A stretch of 64,000 nt of DNA from RPQJ01 sp963754535 (lineage in GTDB: Bacteria; Pseudomonadota; Gammaproteobacteria; Steroidobacterales; Steroidobacteraceae). The notes beneath the pieces are model-generated. The model had not been told where the DNA came from. It did no database searches and saw nothing but the letters and a program-made list of their open reading frames with translations. Every line of letters starts with the position of its first letter. Positions within the stretch are counted from its first letter, which is position 1. Shown one piece after another: positions 8,645 through 17,876 of this stretch. The position numbers and the translations under genes were made by a program. The stretch is from contig CAVWGG010000024.1 in NCBI GenBank assembly GCA_963754535.1, positions 186,001-250,000 of the forward strand, read 5' to 3'.

Positions 8645-10473
8645 GAACTGCAGACGAGCGCGCGATCGCCGCTGCCGGCACTGCAGTGGTCCGGATAGCC
8701 GTACTGCTTCCAGTAATCGACCAGGCCTATGCGCCGGACGACACTGTCGAACCTCGGATCCTGGCGCAAGGCACGGGCGTCGCTCGACCACAAGTGCATC
8801 AGGTCCCACTGGTGGACCCATGACATGCGGTCACCGTCGAGCGACTCGTCGATGATTTGGTAGACCAGGTCGATCTGGCCGAGTTCCAGGTACGGCTGGA
8901 GCAGGTCCAGCTGCGTCGCAACCCTGGGGTCGACGGCACGCAGGAACGCGACGACAGGCGGGCGCTTGGCCGGGTCCGCGACGGCATCGACGAACGGGCC
9001 GATCAACGGCCGGAACTCTGCCGGCAGGTCTTCCTGACTGACCAGCAGGCGCTTGGCGTCGTCCCACTGCTTGCGACGCATCGCAATCGTCGCCTCGACC
9101 CCGTCGTTGCTGCCCCCGCCGATCCCCAGTTCACGCGCGAGCCGGGAGTAACGCAATGCCTGGTCATCGTCGCCGCGCAGCAGGTAGGCGTTGCCCAGAT
9201 TGGAAGCCAGCACGGGTGCGGTCGGGTCCAGTTCGTAGGCGCGACGGGCCTGTTCGAGCGCCGCGTCGAGGCGTCCGACCTTGCTCAGCAGGATGGAATA
9301 CCAGTGATGCGGTGTCGGTTCGTTGGGCTCGAGGGAAATGGCGAAGAAGAAACCCGACTCCGCATCGAGCAGGTTGCCCTTGTCCGAATTGATCTGCGCC
9401 AGGACGGCGTGGGCTTCGCCGATGTTCGGGTCCAGGGCAAGCGCCTGGCGCGCCGACTGCTCGGCCAGTGTCATGTACTTCTGCTCGTCGTCGTCTTCCT
9501 TGGTGTAACCGGGCAGCACGACGTAAGCGGATGCGAGCGCAGCGTGCGCACGAGCGAACGCTGGATCACGCGCCAGTGCGGACTGGTACATGTCGATGGC
9601 GCGGTTGAGGTTGTCCTCGCCGCGGCGCTTCCAGATCGCGCGCCCCTGCAGGTAGAACTCGTACGCCTCGACATTCTGCGTGGGCGCCTTGTCGCGCTGC
9701 GCGAGCTGCTGCTCCTTCGGCGCCAGCTCGATCTTCAGCTTTTCGACGATGGCCTGCGCGATCTCGTCCTGCACCGCGAAGATGTCCTGCAGCCTGCGGT
9801 CGTATGTTTCCGACCACAGGTGGAACCCGGATTCGGTGTCGATCAGCTGCGCCGTGATGCGCACCTGGTCGCCCGACTGGCGCACGCTGCCCTCGAGCAC
9901 GGTCTCGACGCCGAGTTCCTTGCCGACTTCGCGGATGTCCACGTTGCGGCCCTTGAATGCAAATGCTGACGTGCGTGCAGCGACCTGCAACCCGGGCACA
10001 CGGGCCAGCAGGTTGAGCAGCTCTTCGGACATGCCGTCGCTGAAGTAGTCCTTGCTCGCGTCGCCGCTCAAGTTCGTGAAGGGCAGCACGGCGATCGAAC
10101 CGTGCTTGCCGGCGGCCTCGGCGCGTCCCAGGCCGCGCTCGTACAACAGGTAGCCGAGCCCGGCCATGGAGAGGATCACGGCAACGCCGAACGCCGCGCG
10201 CGTGCGGAACTGCAACTGCGGCGGCTGAACGGCGTCGGGCAGCGGCTCCGTGCGCTGGATGCCCTCCGAACTGATGTCGAACACCCACGCAAGCACCATG
10301 GCGATCGGGAAGCCGGCCAGCAGGAACACGACGATAAAGGTCATTGCCCATTCGGGCACGCCGAGGGCCGGCAGCACGACCGACGCGGACTCGGTGACCG
10401 CCCATGCGACCGCACCGTAGGCAATGGCCACCCGGCCGACGCGGCGGCGCTTGATTTCAGCGAGGAAAGCCAT
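8641..10473 (-). CDS. TolB/FlgO-like and TPR-domain membrane protein (adenylate-cyclase-associated type)
   Basis: A 610-residue protein. The N-terminus holds two or three membrane segments (about 14-36, 44-65, 95-113) with the motif VFDISSEGIQRTEPLP. Next is a FlgO/TolB N-like domain at about 120-260, opening SIAVLPFTNLSGDASKDYFS and including VLEGSVRQSGDQVRITAQLI. TPR repeats fill about 270-540. This architecture usually follows a DNA-binding or class III adenylate cyclase domain; neither is present here, so it is likely a sensor or scaffold rather than an enzyme. It is coupled to mutY by a GTGA overlap, with no obvious functional link. The extreme C-terminus, DHCSAGSGDRALVCSS, has two Cys. 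Confidence 0.75.
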
Positions 10474-10614
10474 TGTCTGCCCGAATCGTCATTCCCCACC
10501 CTGGGCCAGGCCCCGTCCGAACGCGAGCCTGCATCCTGAGACCGCAGCGGCGCGTGGACGTTCGCCCGGGCAGCATTGTCCACGAATCCGCGGTGCGCGC
10601 GTATCCCCGGATCG

Positions 10615-11532
10615 CTACTTCCGGCAGACGCCGACGTCGCCGCTCAGCGTCTTGATGCGCACGCGGGCGCTGCCGTTGCCTTCCTGGTGGCGCCACTCCT
10701 TGCCCGGAGCGTATTCGTCGGTGCGCACGGGCTTGGGCCCGAAGCAGGGTCGGATGTCGCCGCTGAAAGTCGACACGTCAAAGTCCGCGCCGGTATTTCC
10801 GACCAGGTCGAGCCGCACGTCGCCGCTGATGCTTTCGATGTCGACGCGCGCGTCCGGCGCCAGCGAGCCCTGCAGCGTCAGGTTGCCGCTGGTCGACCGC
10901 AGGCGCGACCTGCTGGTTGCGCCGACGCCCAGCGTGAAGTCGCCACTTACGGTGCTGCCATTCACTTCGCCGGCGAGCCTGGTCGCAGTGGCGTTGCCGC
11001 TCACGGTCGTGATCGACACCAGCCCCTTCTTGCCGGAGCCGGAGATGGTCACATCGCCACTCACAGTGCGGCACTCCAGGTCCTCGCCGCTCGTCTCAGT
11101 GCGCATGTCGCCACTCACCGACTGCAGGCGTTGCGTGCCGCTCACGGACTGCACACCGATATCCGCGCTCACGGTGTTGATCGACACCAGGGAACCGACG
11201 GGCACCTTCACGACCAGGTCGGTGTCGTCGACGTTGTAGGAGCGGTTCGGCAGCACCACCTTGATGCGCGTGACCTTGTCGCCCTTGGTAAAGTCGAGGC
11301 GCTCCGTGCCCTTGCCGAGTTCGCCCGTGACCTCGACCTCGTTGCGGTCCCAGCCCGTCACCACGACCGATCCCGCCGTGTTCGAGATCTCGACGGTCCC
11401 GGCCGGATCCGCCTCCGTGCGCTTGTTGATGGGTGTGCCCGCCAGCGCGACGAGCGGCAGGGCCGTCACCAGCAGCGCGATGACTCGCGCAATGGGCCGG
11501 CGACGAGGGGCGGCGACAATGACGGTCTTCAT
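10615..11532 (-). CDS. Secreted DUF4097-family beta-repeat protein
   Basis: A 305-residue exported protein with a signal peptide (hydrophobic core about residues 15-31, cleavage after ALAG). The mature chain is built of short strands with recurrent SVSGD, TVSGD and STSGN turns every 15-20 residues, the DUF4097/putative auto-transporter adhesin head pattern of a right-handed beta solenoid. Such proteins are often encoded beside ECF sigma/anti-sigma pairs, as here: its ATG overlaps the anti-sigma stop as ATGA. Two Cys lie near the C-terminus. Role is unknown; an envelope-stress effector or structural cap is a reasonable guess. Confidence 0.75.
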   Translation of the reverse strand: MKTVIVAAPRRRPIARVIALLVTALPLVALAGTPINKRTEADPAGTVEISNTAGSVVVTGWDRNEVEVTGELGKGTERLDFTKGDKVTRIKVVLPNRSYNVDDTDLVVKVPVGSLVSINTVSADIGVQSVSGTQRLQSVSGDMRTETSGEDLECRTVSGDVTISGSGKKGLVSITTVSGNATATRLAGEVNGSTVSGDFTLGVGATSRSRLRSTSGNLTLQGSLAPDARVDIESISGDVRLDLVGNTGADFDVSTFSGDIRPCFGPKPVRTDEYAPGKEWRHQEGNGSARVRIKTLSGDVGVCRK

Positions 11533-12188
11533 AACTGCATCCTCTCGCCAGTCGGCGACGCTGGCATATTCGCCGGCGTGTTCACTGGCGCGTTCTCGAG
11601 ACTATTGGTCAACTGACTGACGTTCGACAGCACGGCCAGCTCGTCCTGGTATGTCTTGAGCAGCAACTCTTCGAGCAGCGGGTCGCCCGGCTGTTCGGCC
11701 AGCGCCGCATTGATCTCGTCGGCGGCTCGCCGCATTTCCCCGAGGTTGAACTCGAGCTTCGCACGCGCTGCCCGCGGCAGCGTGGCGATACGGCGGTCCA
11801 GCACCTGGGTCAGCTGCTGGCGGGCTGCGACGTATCCCGGATCGAGCTGGCCCGCCGGACCGAACGCCGCCGGCATGACGACTGCCTCCGGTGCCGACAT
11901 CCGGTTCGCCGCGGCGGCCGGCACCGCAGATTGCTGAACCGGACGATTCCTGTCGAGCAGGCTCGCGGTGAGCAGAGAGGAGCCTGCGACGAGCACCACC
12001 GCAGCCGCTGCCTGCCACAGCCAGGCGCGTCGACTCGTCGCCGGTGCAACGGCTGCCGCGCGCTCGTCGATCCGTGCCGCGATGCTCGGCCACAGGTCGC
12101 GACCGGGCGCCACTTCCAATGGCAGCTCGCGGAGCCGCGCATCGAGTCGCGCTGCGGCGTCCTGCGGTGTTCGTTCATCCCGCGTCAT
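11529..12188 (-). CDS. Membrane anti-sigma factor-like protein
   Basis: A 219-residue single-pass protein. The N-terminal cytoplasmic part (about 1-50) has the VAPGRDLWPSIAARI motif common in anti-sigma proteins of this type, one membrane helix follows at about 51-70 (WLWQAAAAVVLVAGSSLLTA), and a mainly helical periplasmic region makes up the rest. No zinc-binding HxxxCxxC is present. The gene overlaps the sigma gene by 14 bases and DUF4097 by 4, so the three are translationally coupled. The assignment rests mainly on this position and the topology. Confidence 0.75.
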   Translation of the reverse strand: MTRDERTPQDAAARLDARLRELPLEVAPGRDLWPSIAARIDERAAAVAPATSRRAWLWQAAAAVVLVAGSSLLTASLLDRNRPVQQSAVPAAAANRMSAPEAVVMPAAFGPAGQLDPGYVAARQQLTQVLDRRIATLPRAARAKLEFNLGEMRRAADEINAALAEQPGDPLLEELLLKTYQDELAVLSNVSQLTNSLENAPVNTPANMPASPTGERMQL

Positions 12189-12801
12189 GGTTCCCCTCCG
12201 TCTCCCCGAGCCTGGCGCCCAACAGCGCGCGCGCCCGGTGTAATTGTGCCTTGCAGGTGCCGACGGCAATGCCGAGCAGTTGCGAAGCTTCCTCATGCGA
12301 ATGGCCGTACACACCGACCAGCAGCAGCACGTGCCGCGCTCCCGGGGGCAACCCGGCGATGGCGGCTTCCAGGTCGCGGCTGCGGCCCGGATCGACCGTC
12401 GAGTGGTCGGCGAGCACGTCGGCGACCTCGCGTTCGATCGAATCCCCGGCGCCCAGCGACTCACCCCGGCGCCGCACCTGCTGCAGCACCGCGTTCACGG
12501 CGATCCGGTGCAGCCACGTTCCGAACGCGCTGCGCGTTTCAAAGCGCGGCAGGTTGCGCCAGGCCTGCACGAAGGCGTCCTGCATGCAGTCCTCCGCCGT
12601 GGCAACGTTGCCGGTCATGCGCAGGCACAGCGCGTAGATGCGCGACGAATGCCGGCGGTAGAGGTGCTCGAAGGCTGCCGCTGAACCGTCGGCCGCGGAC
12701 GTGACCAGCCGGCGCTCCTCGGCCGCCTCGCGTGCACGCTGCAGTTCATCGACAACCTCCCCGGCGTGTGCCAAGACCCACCTCGCTGTTACCCGTCGCA
12801 C
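12175..12801 (-). CDS. ECF-type RNA polymerase sigma factor
   Basis: Up to 208 residues. Sigma region 2 spans about 35-105: AAFEHLYRRHSSRIYALCLR, then DCMQDAFVQAWRNLPRF and SAFGTWLHRIAVNAVL, the core-binding and -10 recognition part. Region 4 spans about 145-195 with LPPGARHVLLLVGVYGHSHE and the helix-turn-helix LLGIAVGTCKAQLHRARALL. The longest frame starts at a GTG at 12801, but several later GTG codons are possible, so the first 30 residues are unsure. It heads the operon with its anti-sigma factor and a DUF4097 target-like protein. Confidence 0.92.
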   Translation of the reverse strand: MRRVTARWVLAHAGEVVDELQRAREAAEERRLVTSAADGSAAAFEHLYRRHSSRIYALCLRMTGNVATAEDCMQDAFVQAWRNLPRFETRSAFGTWLHRIAVNAVLQQVRRRGESLGAGDSIEREVADVLADHSTVDPGRSRDLEAAIAGLPPGARHVLLLVGVYGHSHEEASQLLGIAVGTCKAQLHRARALLGARLGETEGNHDAG

Positions 12802-12908
12802 CGTGCGGCCGGGTACGGCATCCTACACAGGCCGCCTGGCGGCTCGTGTCGTGCCCCTGTGACAGGTCAGATGCGGCGCCAGCCCAAAAGGTTTACTCCG
12901 GAGGCCCC

Positions 12909-13703
12909 ATGCCTGAAGCCGTCCGTGTCGCAAGGAATGGCCCGGTCGGCACGGTGATTCTGCACCGCCCAGCCGTCCGTAACGCCGTCGACCCGCCCAC
13001 CGCTGCGGCACTGGCCCAGGCCTGCCTGACCCTCGATCGCGACCCGGAAATCCGGGCCCTCGTTCTATGGGGTGAGGGCGGCACGTTCTGCGCCGGCGCG
13101 GACCTCGGCGCCGTCAGCGGGGGCTGGGACCCCTCCAGGCTGCAACCGCCAACCGGAGCACCAGACGATGGCCTTGGACCCATGGGGGTATCGCGGCTGG
13201 AACTCGGCAAGCCGGTGATCGCCGCGATCGCCGGTCATGCGGTCGCGGGCGGCCTCGAGATCGCCCTCTGGTGCGACCTGCGGGTAGCGGAGGAAGACGC
13301 GACGCTTGGCGTGTTCTGCCGGCGCTGGGGCGTGCCGCTGATCGACGGCGGCACGTTCCGCCTGCCCCGCCTCGTTGGCGAGGGTCGCGCACTCGACCTG
13401 GTCCTGACCGGTCGCGCCGTGAGCGCGGGCGAGGCACTGGCCATGGGACTCGTCAATCGAGTGGTGCCGCGCGGTGAATCGCGGGCCGCGGCAGAAACGC
13501 TGGCGCTGGAGATCGCGTCGTTTCCGCAGGGTTGCCTGCGGGCCGACCGCGCGTCGTGCCGGGACCAGTGGGATCGCGATCGTGCCGACGCGTTGCGCAA
13601 TGAATTCGCGCGCGGACTCGACGTATTGAACAGCGGCGAGTCTGCCCTCGGCGCCGCGCGCTTCGTGAGCGGCGCGGGCCGTGGCGGCAGACCGGCTGAC
13701 TGA
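12909..13703 (+). CDS. Enoyl-CoA hydratase/isomerase (crotonase) family protein
   Basis: A 264-residue crotonase. Family elements are VILHRPAVRNAVDPPTAAAL at the N-terminus, the oxyanion-hole stretch GEGGTFCAGADLGAVSG, and IAGHAVAGGLEIALWCDLRV with the second oxyanion glycines. Of the two usual catalytic acidic positions, the region WGVPLIDGGTFRLPRLVGEG is the place for one, but the canonical double Glu of mitochondrial hydratase is not obvious, so hydratase versus isomerase, dehalogenase or hydrolase is open. GGAGG stands 4 bases before the ATG at 12909. It is a lone gene between the divergent sigma operon and the convergent M20 gene. Confidence 0.88.
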   Translation: MPEAVRVARNGPVGTVILHRPAVRNAVDPPTAAALAQACLTLDRDPEIRALVLWGEGGTFCAGADLGAVSGGWDPSRLQPPTGAPDDGLGPMGVSRLELGKPVIAAIAGHAVAGGLEIALWCDLRVAEEDATLGVFCRRWGVPLIDGGTFRLPRLVGEGRALDLVLTGRAVSAGEALAMGLVNRVVPRGESRAAAETLALEIASFPQGCLRADRASCRDQWDRDRADALRNEFARGLDVLNSGESALGAARFVSGAGRGGRPAD

Positions 13704-13726
13704 GGCCTGACTCAGCCTGGCGTGAT

Positions 13727-15046
13727 TCAGTCCGGCTTGTTGCCCTGCTGCAGGTAATCGACGGTCGCGCCGACGAGCGTCTTGAGTGCGACCGGCAGCG
13801 CGCCTTCGTCGATGAAGAATTTCGGCGAATGATTGCTCGGCGCGGCGATGGCATCCTGGCCATTCGGCGTCACACCGACGAAATAGAAGAACGACGGGAC
13901 CTTCTCGCCGTAGTACGCGTAATCCTCGGATCCGGTGACGAACGGAATCACCTTGACGTTGTCACGGCCGGAGATGCGCTGCAGCGACGCGACGGCGCGT
14001 GCAGTCAGCGCGGCATCGTTGACGACCACCGGGTTCGGGTCGCCGCCGAGCTCGAACTCCGCCGTCGCACCCTGCGATGCCGCCACGTCGCTCGAAATGC
14101 GCTTGATGCTCTCGATCACCTGCGCGCGCACCGACGGGTCGAACGTGCGGAACGTGCCGATGAGCTCGACCGAATCGGGGATGATGTTGTTGCGAATGCC
14201 GCCCTTGATCGCGCCGACCGAGACCACGGCCGGATAGCGGGTGATGTCGACCTGGCGGCTCACGATCGTCTGCAGCGACAGGATGACCTGCGCGGCCGTG
14301 ACGATCGGATCCACGCCGCCCCAGGGACGCGAGCCGTGCGTCTGCCGGCCCTTGATGACGAGCCTGAAGCGGTCCGACGCAGCCATGAACGAACCTTCGC
14401 GATACCCGATCTCGCCGGTATTCATCGCCGACCACAGGTGCAGGCCGAACATGGCATCCGGCTTGGTCGTCGCGAACAGGCCTTCGTCGAGCATCAGGCT
14501 CGCACCGCCGCGCTCGCCGTCAGGCGCGCCTTCTTCCGCCGGCTGGAACGCGAACATGACCGTGCCAGGCAGCTCTGCCCGCATGCCGGCCAGCACCTTG
14601 GCCGCGCCGAGCAGGATCGCCGTGTGTCCATCGTGACCGCACGCATGCATCACGCCGACCTTCTCGCCGCGGTACTCGGCCGTGGCAGTCGACTTGAACG
14701 GCAGGTCGACCTGCTCCGTGACCGGCAACGCATCCATGTCCGCACGCAGCGCAACTGTCGGGCCCGGCTTGCCGCCCTTGAGGATGCCGACGACGCCCGT
14801 GTGCGCGATGCCCGTGCGCACCTCGATGCCCATCTTGCGCAACTCCTCGGCCACGATCTTCGACGTGCGCACTTCGCGGTTGCTGAGTTCGGGGTTCTGG
14901 TGAAAGTCGCGGCGCCAGGCGAGCACCTGCGGCATCGCTGCATTGGCGGCGGCCGCGAGGCTTGCGTCGCTGGCGGCGGCGGCGGCCGGACCTGCAGCAG
15001 CCGCGAACAACACCAGTGCCGACGAAAAAACAGTGCGCATATTCAT
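13727..15046 (-). CDS. Secreted M20-family amidohydrolase (hippurate hydrolase/aminoacylase-like)
   Basis: A 439-residue metallopeptidase with an N-terminal signal peptide (MNMRTVFSSALVLFAAAAG). M20D features include LAWRRDFHQNPELSNREVRT, the metal-site stretch VALRADMDALPV, MHACGHDGHTAILLGAA, and FQPAEEGAPDGERGGASLML with the catalytic and metal glutamates. The dimerisation lid lies at about 225-340 and the final metal His in APSNHSPKFFIDEGAL. The enzyme removes acyl groups from amino acids or opens related amides, probably in the periplasm. Upstream frame extension was dropped because the signal peptide starts here. It is divergent from the gamma-glutamyltranspeptidase, so the two may share control of peptide or amide salvage. 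Confidence 0.92.
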   Translation of the reverse strand: MNMRTVFSSALVLFAAAAGPAAAAASDASLAAAANAAMPQVLAWRRDFHQNPELSNREVRTSKIVAEELRKMGIEVRTGIAHTGVVGILKGGKPGPTVALRADMDALPVTEQVDLPFKSTATAEYRGEKVGVMHACGHDGHTAILLGAAKVLAGMRAELPGTVMFAFQPAEEGAPDGERGGASLMLDEGLFATTKPDAMFGLHLWSAMNTGEIGYREGSFMAASDRFRLVIKGRQTHGSRPWGGVDPIVTAAQVILSLQTIVSRQVDITRYPAVVSVGAIKGGIRNNIIPDSVELIGTFRTFDPSVRAQVIESIKRISSDVAASQGATAEFELGGDPNPVVVNDAALTARAVASLQRISGRDNVKVIPFVTGSEDYAYYGEKVPSFFYFVGVTPNGQDAIAAPSNHSPKFFIDEGALPVALKTLVGATVDYLQQGNKPD

Positions 15047-15119
15047 GATGTTACGGCCGGGTAGCGGGGAAAGAAGTGGCGCAGCATACTGCAGCCACCG
15101 CATCGACAGTGAGACCGAG

Positions 15120-17033
15120 ATGCTTCCAAGACGCCAGTCGATCGCGGCCCTCGCCGCACTGAGCCTGACCCTCATGAGCACCAACGCCATCCCGCCGGCC
15201 CAGGGCCAGGCGTATTCACCCGCGGTCGCCCGCTCGATTGCCAAGACCCAGAAGCCGCCATTGCACGGCCGGCACTGGATGGCAATCACCGGCAAGCCGC
15301 TCGGCGCCACGGCCGGCGCGAAGATCTTCGAACGCGGCGGCAATGCCGTCGACGCGGCCTGCGCCATGATCGCCGCGACCTCCACGATGTGGGACGTGCT
15401 GCACTGGGGCGGCGAAACGCAGGCCCTGATCTACGATCCGCGCACGAAGAAGGTGATTGCGATCAACGGACTGGGCATGGCGCCCACGGGCGCGACACCC
15501 GAATTCTTCAAGGGCAAGGGCTTCAAGTACCCGCCCGCCTACGGCCCGCTCGCCGCGGTCACGCCCGGCACGCCCGGCGGCATCATCCTGATGCTGCAGG
15601 AATACGGCACGCTCTCACTTGCCGAGGTGCTAGCGCCCGCGATCGAGCTCGCCGATGGCTATCCCATCGACGGCGAGACCGCCGACCTGATCGAGCGCTG
15701 GAAAGGCAAGCTCAAGGAGTGGCCGTACTCGAAGCAGGTCATGCTGCCGCACCTCGGCGCGGCGCGCGAAGCACCCCGTGCGGGTGAGATCTTCCGGCAG
15801 CCCGACCTCGCGGCGACGCTGCGCAAGATGGTCGACGCCGAAAAGCAGGCACTGGCAGCCGGCAAGTCGCGCAAGGAAGCACTGCAGGCGGCGTACGACC
15901 GCTTCTATCGCGGCGACATCGCGCAGGAATTCGTGCGTGGCGTGCAGGAACAGGGCGGCCTGATCACGCTCGACGACCTCGCGCAATGGAAGCCGCTGGT
16001 CGAACAACCGCTCAGCACCAGCTACCGCGGCGTCGAGGTCTACAAGCTCGACGTCTGGACGCAGGGCCCGGCGCTGCTGCAGTCGCTGAACATCCTCGAG
16101 AACTTCGACGTTCGCGCGATGGGCTACAACAGCGCCAATTACATCCACACCCTCTACCAGGCGATGAACCTCGCCTTTGCCGACCGCGACTTCTACTACG
16201 GCGACCCCCTCTTCCCGCCAGCAACGCCCACCAGGGGACTGCTTGCGAAGGAGTACGCCAAGCAGCGCGCCGCGACGATCCGCATGGATCGCAACGACGT
16301 CAACGCCGGGCCGGGCGATCCGTATCCGTTCCAGGGCGGCAAGAACCCGTATGCGGACCAGTTGCAGCAGCAGCGCAAATCGGCGCTCGATGCGCTGGAC
16401 AAAGCGGAGCTGACGGCCCAGCAGCTCGCGGACTTCGAGGCAGGCTTCAAGAGCGGCACGACCACGGTCATGGCCGCCGATGCGAACGGCTGGCTCGTGT
16501 CGGTGACGCCGAGCGGCGGCTGGGTGCCGGCGACGATCGCCGGCCACACCGGCATCGGCCTGAGCCAGCGCATGCAGTCGTTCGTGCTCGACCCGGCGGA
16601 GAACCCTTTCAACGTCGTCACGCCGGGCAAGCGCCCGCGCGTCACGCTCACGCCGAGCCTCGCCCTCAAGAATGGCAAGCCGTGGCTCGCATTCGGCGTG
16701 CAGGGCGGCGACTCGCAGGACCAGAACCTGCTGCAGTTCTTCCTCAACGTGCAGGAATTCGGCATGACGGCGCAGGAAGCCGTCGAGGCCGCCAACTTCA
16801 ACAGCTACCAGATGAAGGCGTCGTTCGACCAGCACGAATCGCAGCCCGGCCGCATCGTGCTCAACTCGGCCATGCCGCAATGGGTCACGAAGGAACTGAT
16901 CGGTCGCGGCTACAAGCCCGAGTTCGAAGCACGCACGTCCGGCCCGATCAACGCGATCATGATCGACCCGGAGAACGGCACGTTCTGGGGCGGCTCGAGC
17001 AATCACGGCGAGGACTACGGCATCGGCTGGTAG
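15120..17033 (+). CDS. Gamma-glutamyltranspeptidase family protein
   Basis: A 637-residue Ntn-hydrolase precursor with a signal peptide (about residues 1-30). The large-subunit region includes GAKIFERGGNAVDAACAMIA and GPLAAVTPGTPGGIIL. The autocatalytic nucleophile is most likely Thr447 in GTTTVMAADANGWLVS, aligned to the TTHYSVVD of classical enzymes. The small subunit then has the oxyanion and substrate loops around GHTGIGLSQRMQ and the C-terminal SSNHGEDYGIGW. GGT-family enzymes cleave gamma-glutamyl amides such as glutathione, or acylate/deacylate cephalosporin-like substrates; the less typical sequence suggests a non-glutathione member. The ATG at 15120 is the one next to the signal peptide. 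Confidence 0.88.
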   Translation: MLPRRQSIAALAALSLTLMSTNAIPPAQGQAYSPAVARSIAKTQKPPLHGRHWMAITGKPLGATAGAKIFERGGNAVDAACAMIAATSTMWDVLHWGGETQALIYDPRTKKVIAINGLGMAPTGATPEFFKGKGFKYPPAYGPLAAVTPGTPGGIILMLQEYGTLSLAEVLAPAIELADGYPIDGETADLIERWKGKLKEWPYSKQVMLPHLGAAREAPRAGEIFRQPDLAATLRKMVDAEKQALAAGKSRKEALQAAYDRFYRGDIAQEFVRGVQEQGGLITLDDLAQWKPLVEQPLSTSYRGVEVYKLDVWTQGPALLQSLNILENFDVRAMGYNSANYIHTLYQAMNLAFADRDFYYGDPLFPPATPTRGLLAKEYAKQRAATIRMDRNDVNAGPGDPYPFQGGKNPYADQLQQQRKSALDALDKAELTAQQLADFEAGFKSGTTTVMAADANGWLVSVTPSGGWVPATIAGHTGIGLSQRMQSFVLDPAENPFNVVTPGKRPRVTLTPSLALKNGKPWLAFGVQGGDSQDQNLLQFFLNVQEFGMTAQEAVEAANFNSYQMKASFDQHESQPGRIVLNSAMPQWVTKELIGRGYKPEFEARTSGPINAIMIDPENGTFWGGSSNHGEDYGIGW

Positions 17034-17161
17034 GCCGGCGTCGGCGGACACTCACACGCCAGGGTCAGGACGTCCTGCATGCGAATGAGGCCGAGCGAAC
17101 CGCCGGGGCGGGGCGTCACGCCTAAGGTCCGCGCCGGACGGACCGCTACTCTGGCGGGCAC

Positions 17162-17857
17162 ATGGACGCCAAGATACTGATGCCGATCGCCGTGCTGCAG
17201 GGCCTCTGGGTCCTGCAGCGCACTCCCAGGCTGCCCTCGCCCACGGGCCGTGCCGGTCGCATCGGCATTGGCCTGGGCGCGCCGTTGCGCATCATCGGAG
17301 TCGGCGACTCGATCATCGCCGGGACGGGCGTGCGCGATCAGTGCAATTCGCTGACGGCGACCTATGCACGGCTCCTGCAGGGTCGTTTGCAGCGTGACGT
17401 CGAGTGGCGCGTGCACGGGTTCAACGGCGCCACCTCCGCGTCGGTGCTGCACAAGCTCGCCCCGGCAGTGCCTTCGGCACACGTCTACCTGCTGTCGATG
17501 GGCGTGAACGACGTGACCCACGCTGTCGAACCACAGCGATTTGCGGCAAACCTCGAGGGCACTTTCGAGCTGCTCCGGCGCAAGTCACCGGAAGCGATGA
17601 TCCTCTTCGGGGGCCTGCCGCCGCTCGAGACCTTCCCCGCGCTGCCGTGGCCGCTGCGATCGATTCTCGCGCAGCGCGCGAAGGACCTGCAGCGCACGGC
17701 CGTCGACGTCGCAGCGCGGCATCCGCGCACGGCGTGCTTCCACTTTCCGCCGGAAATGCCCAGGGACCAGTTCGCAAGCGACGGCTTCCATCCGGCGGAG
17801 GCCGCGTGCCAGCGCTGGGCCGAGGGCCTGCTCGAACTCTGGCCGCCCGGCCACTGA
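17162..17857 (+). CDS. SGNH/GDSL hydrolase family protein
   Basis: A 231-residue esterase-like protein. Block I is RIIGVGDSIIAGTGV with the nucleophile Ser. Block II glycine is in HGFNGATSAS, block III is YLLSMGVNDVTHAV with the oxyanion Asn, and block V is FASDGFHPAEAACQRWAE with the Asp/His pair. All four SGNH positions are therefore present. Residues 1-20 could be an uncleaved anchor. Family enzymes are lysophospholipases, arylesterases or carbohydrate deacetylases; the specificity is not readable. It converges with the ABC permease gene with a 19-base gap. Confidence 0.87.
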   Translation: MDAKILMPIAVLQGLWVLQRTPRLPSPTGRAGRIGIGLGAPLRIIGVGDSIIAGTGVRDQCNSLTATYARLLQGRLQRDVEWRVHGFNGATSASVLHKLAPAVPSAHVYLLSMGVNDVTHAVEPQRFAANLEGTFELLRRKSPEAMILFGGLPPLETFPALPWPLRSILAQRAKDLQRTAVDVAARHPRTACFHFPPEMPRDQFASDGFHPAEAACQRWAEGLLELWPPGH

Positions 17858-17876
17858 ACGGCACTGCGCCGGGAAA

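Noticed and set aside
15630..17051. Minus-strand frame (473 codons) opposite the GGT gene
   Set aside because: Shadow of a real gene; Leu/Arg/Val-rich with no known pattern.
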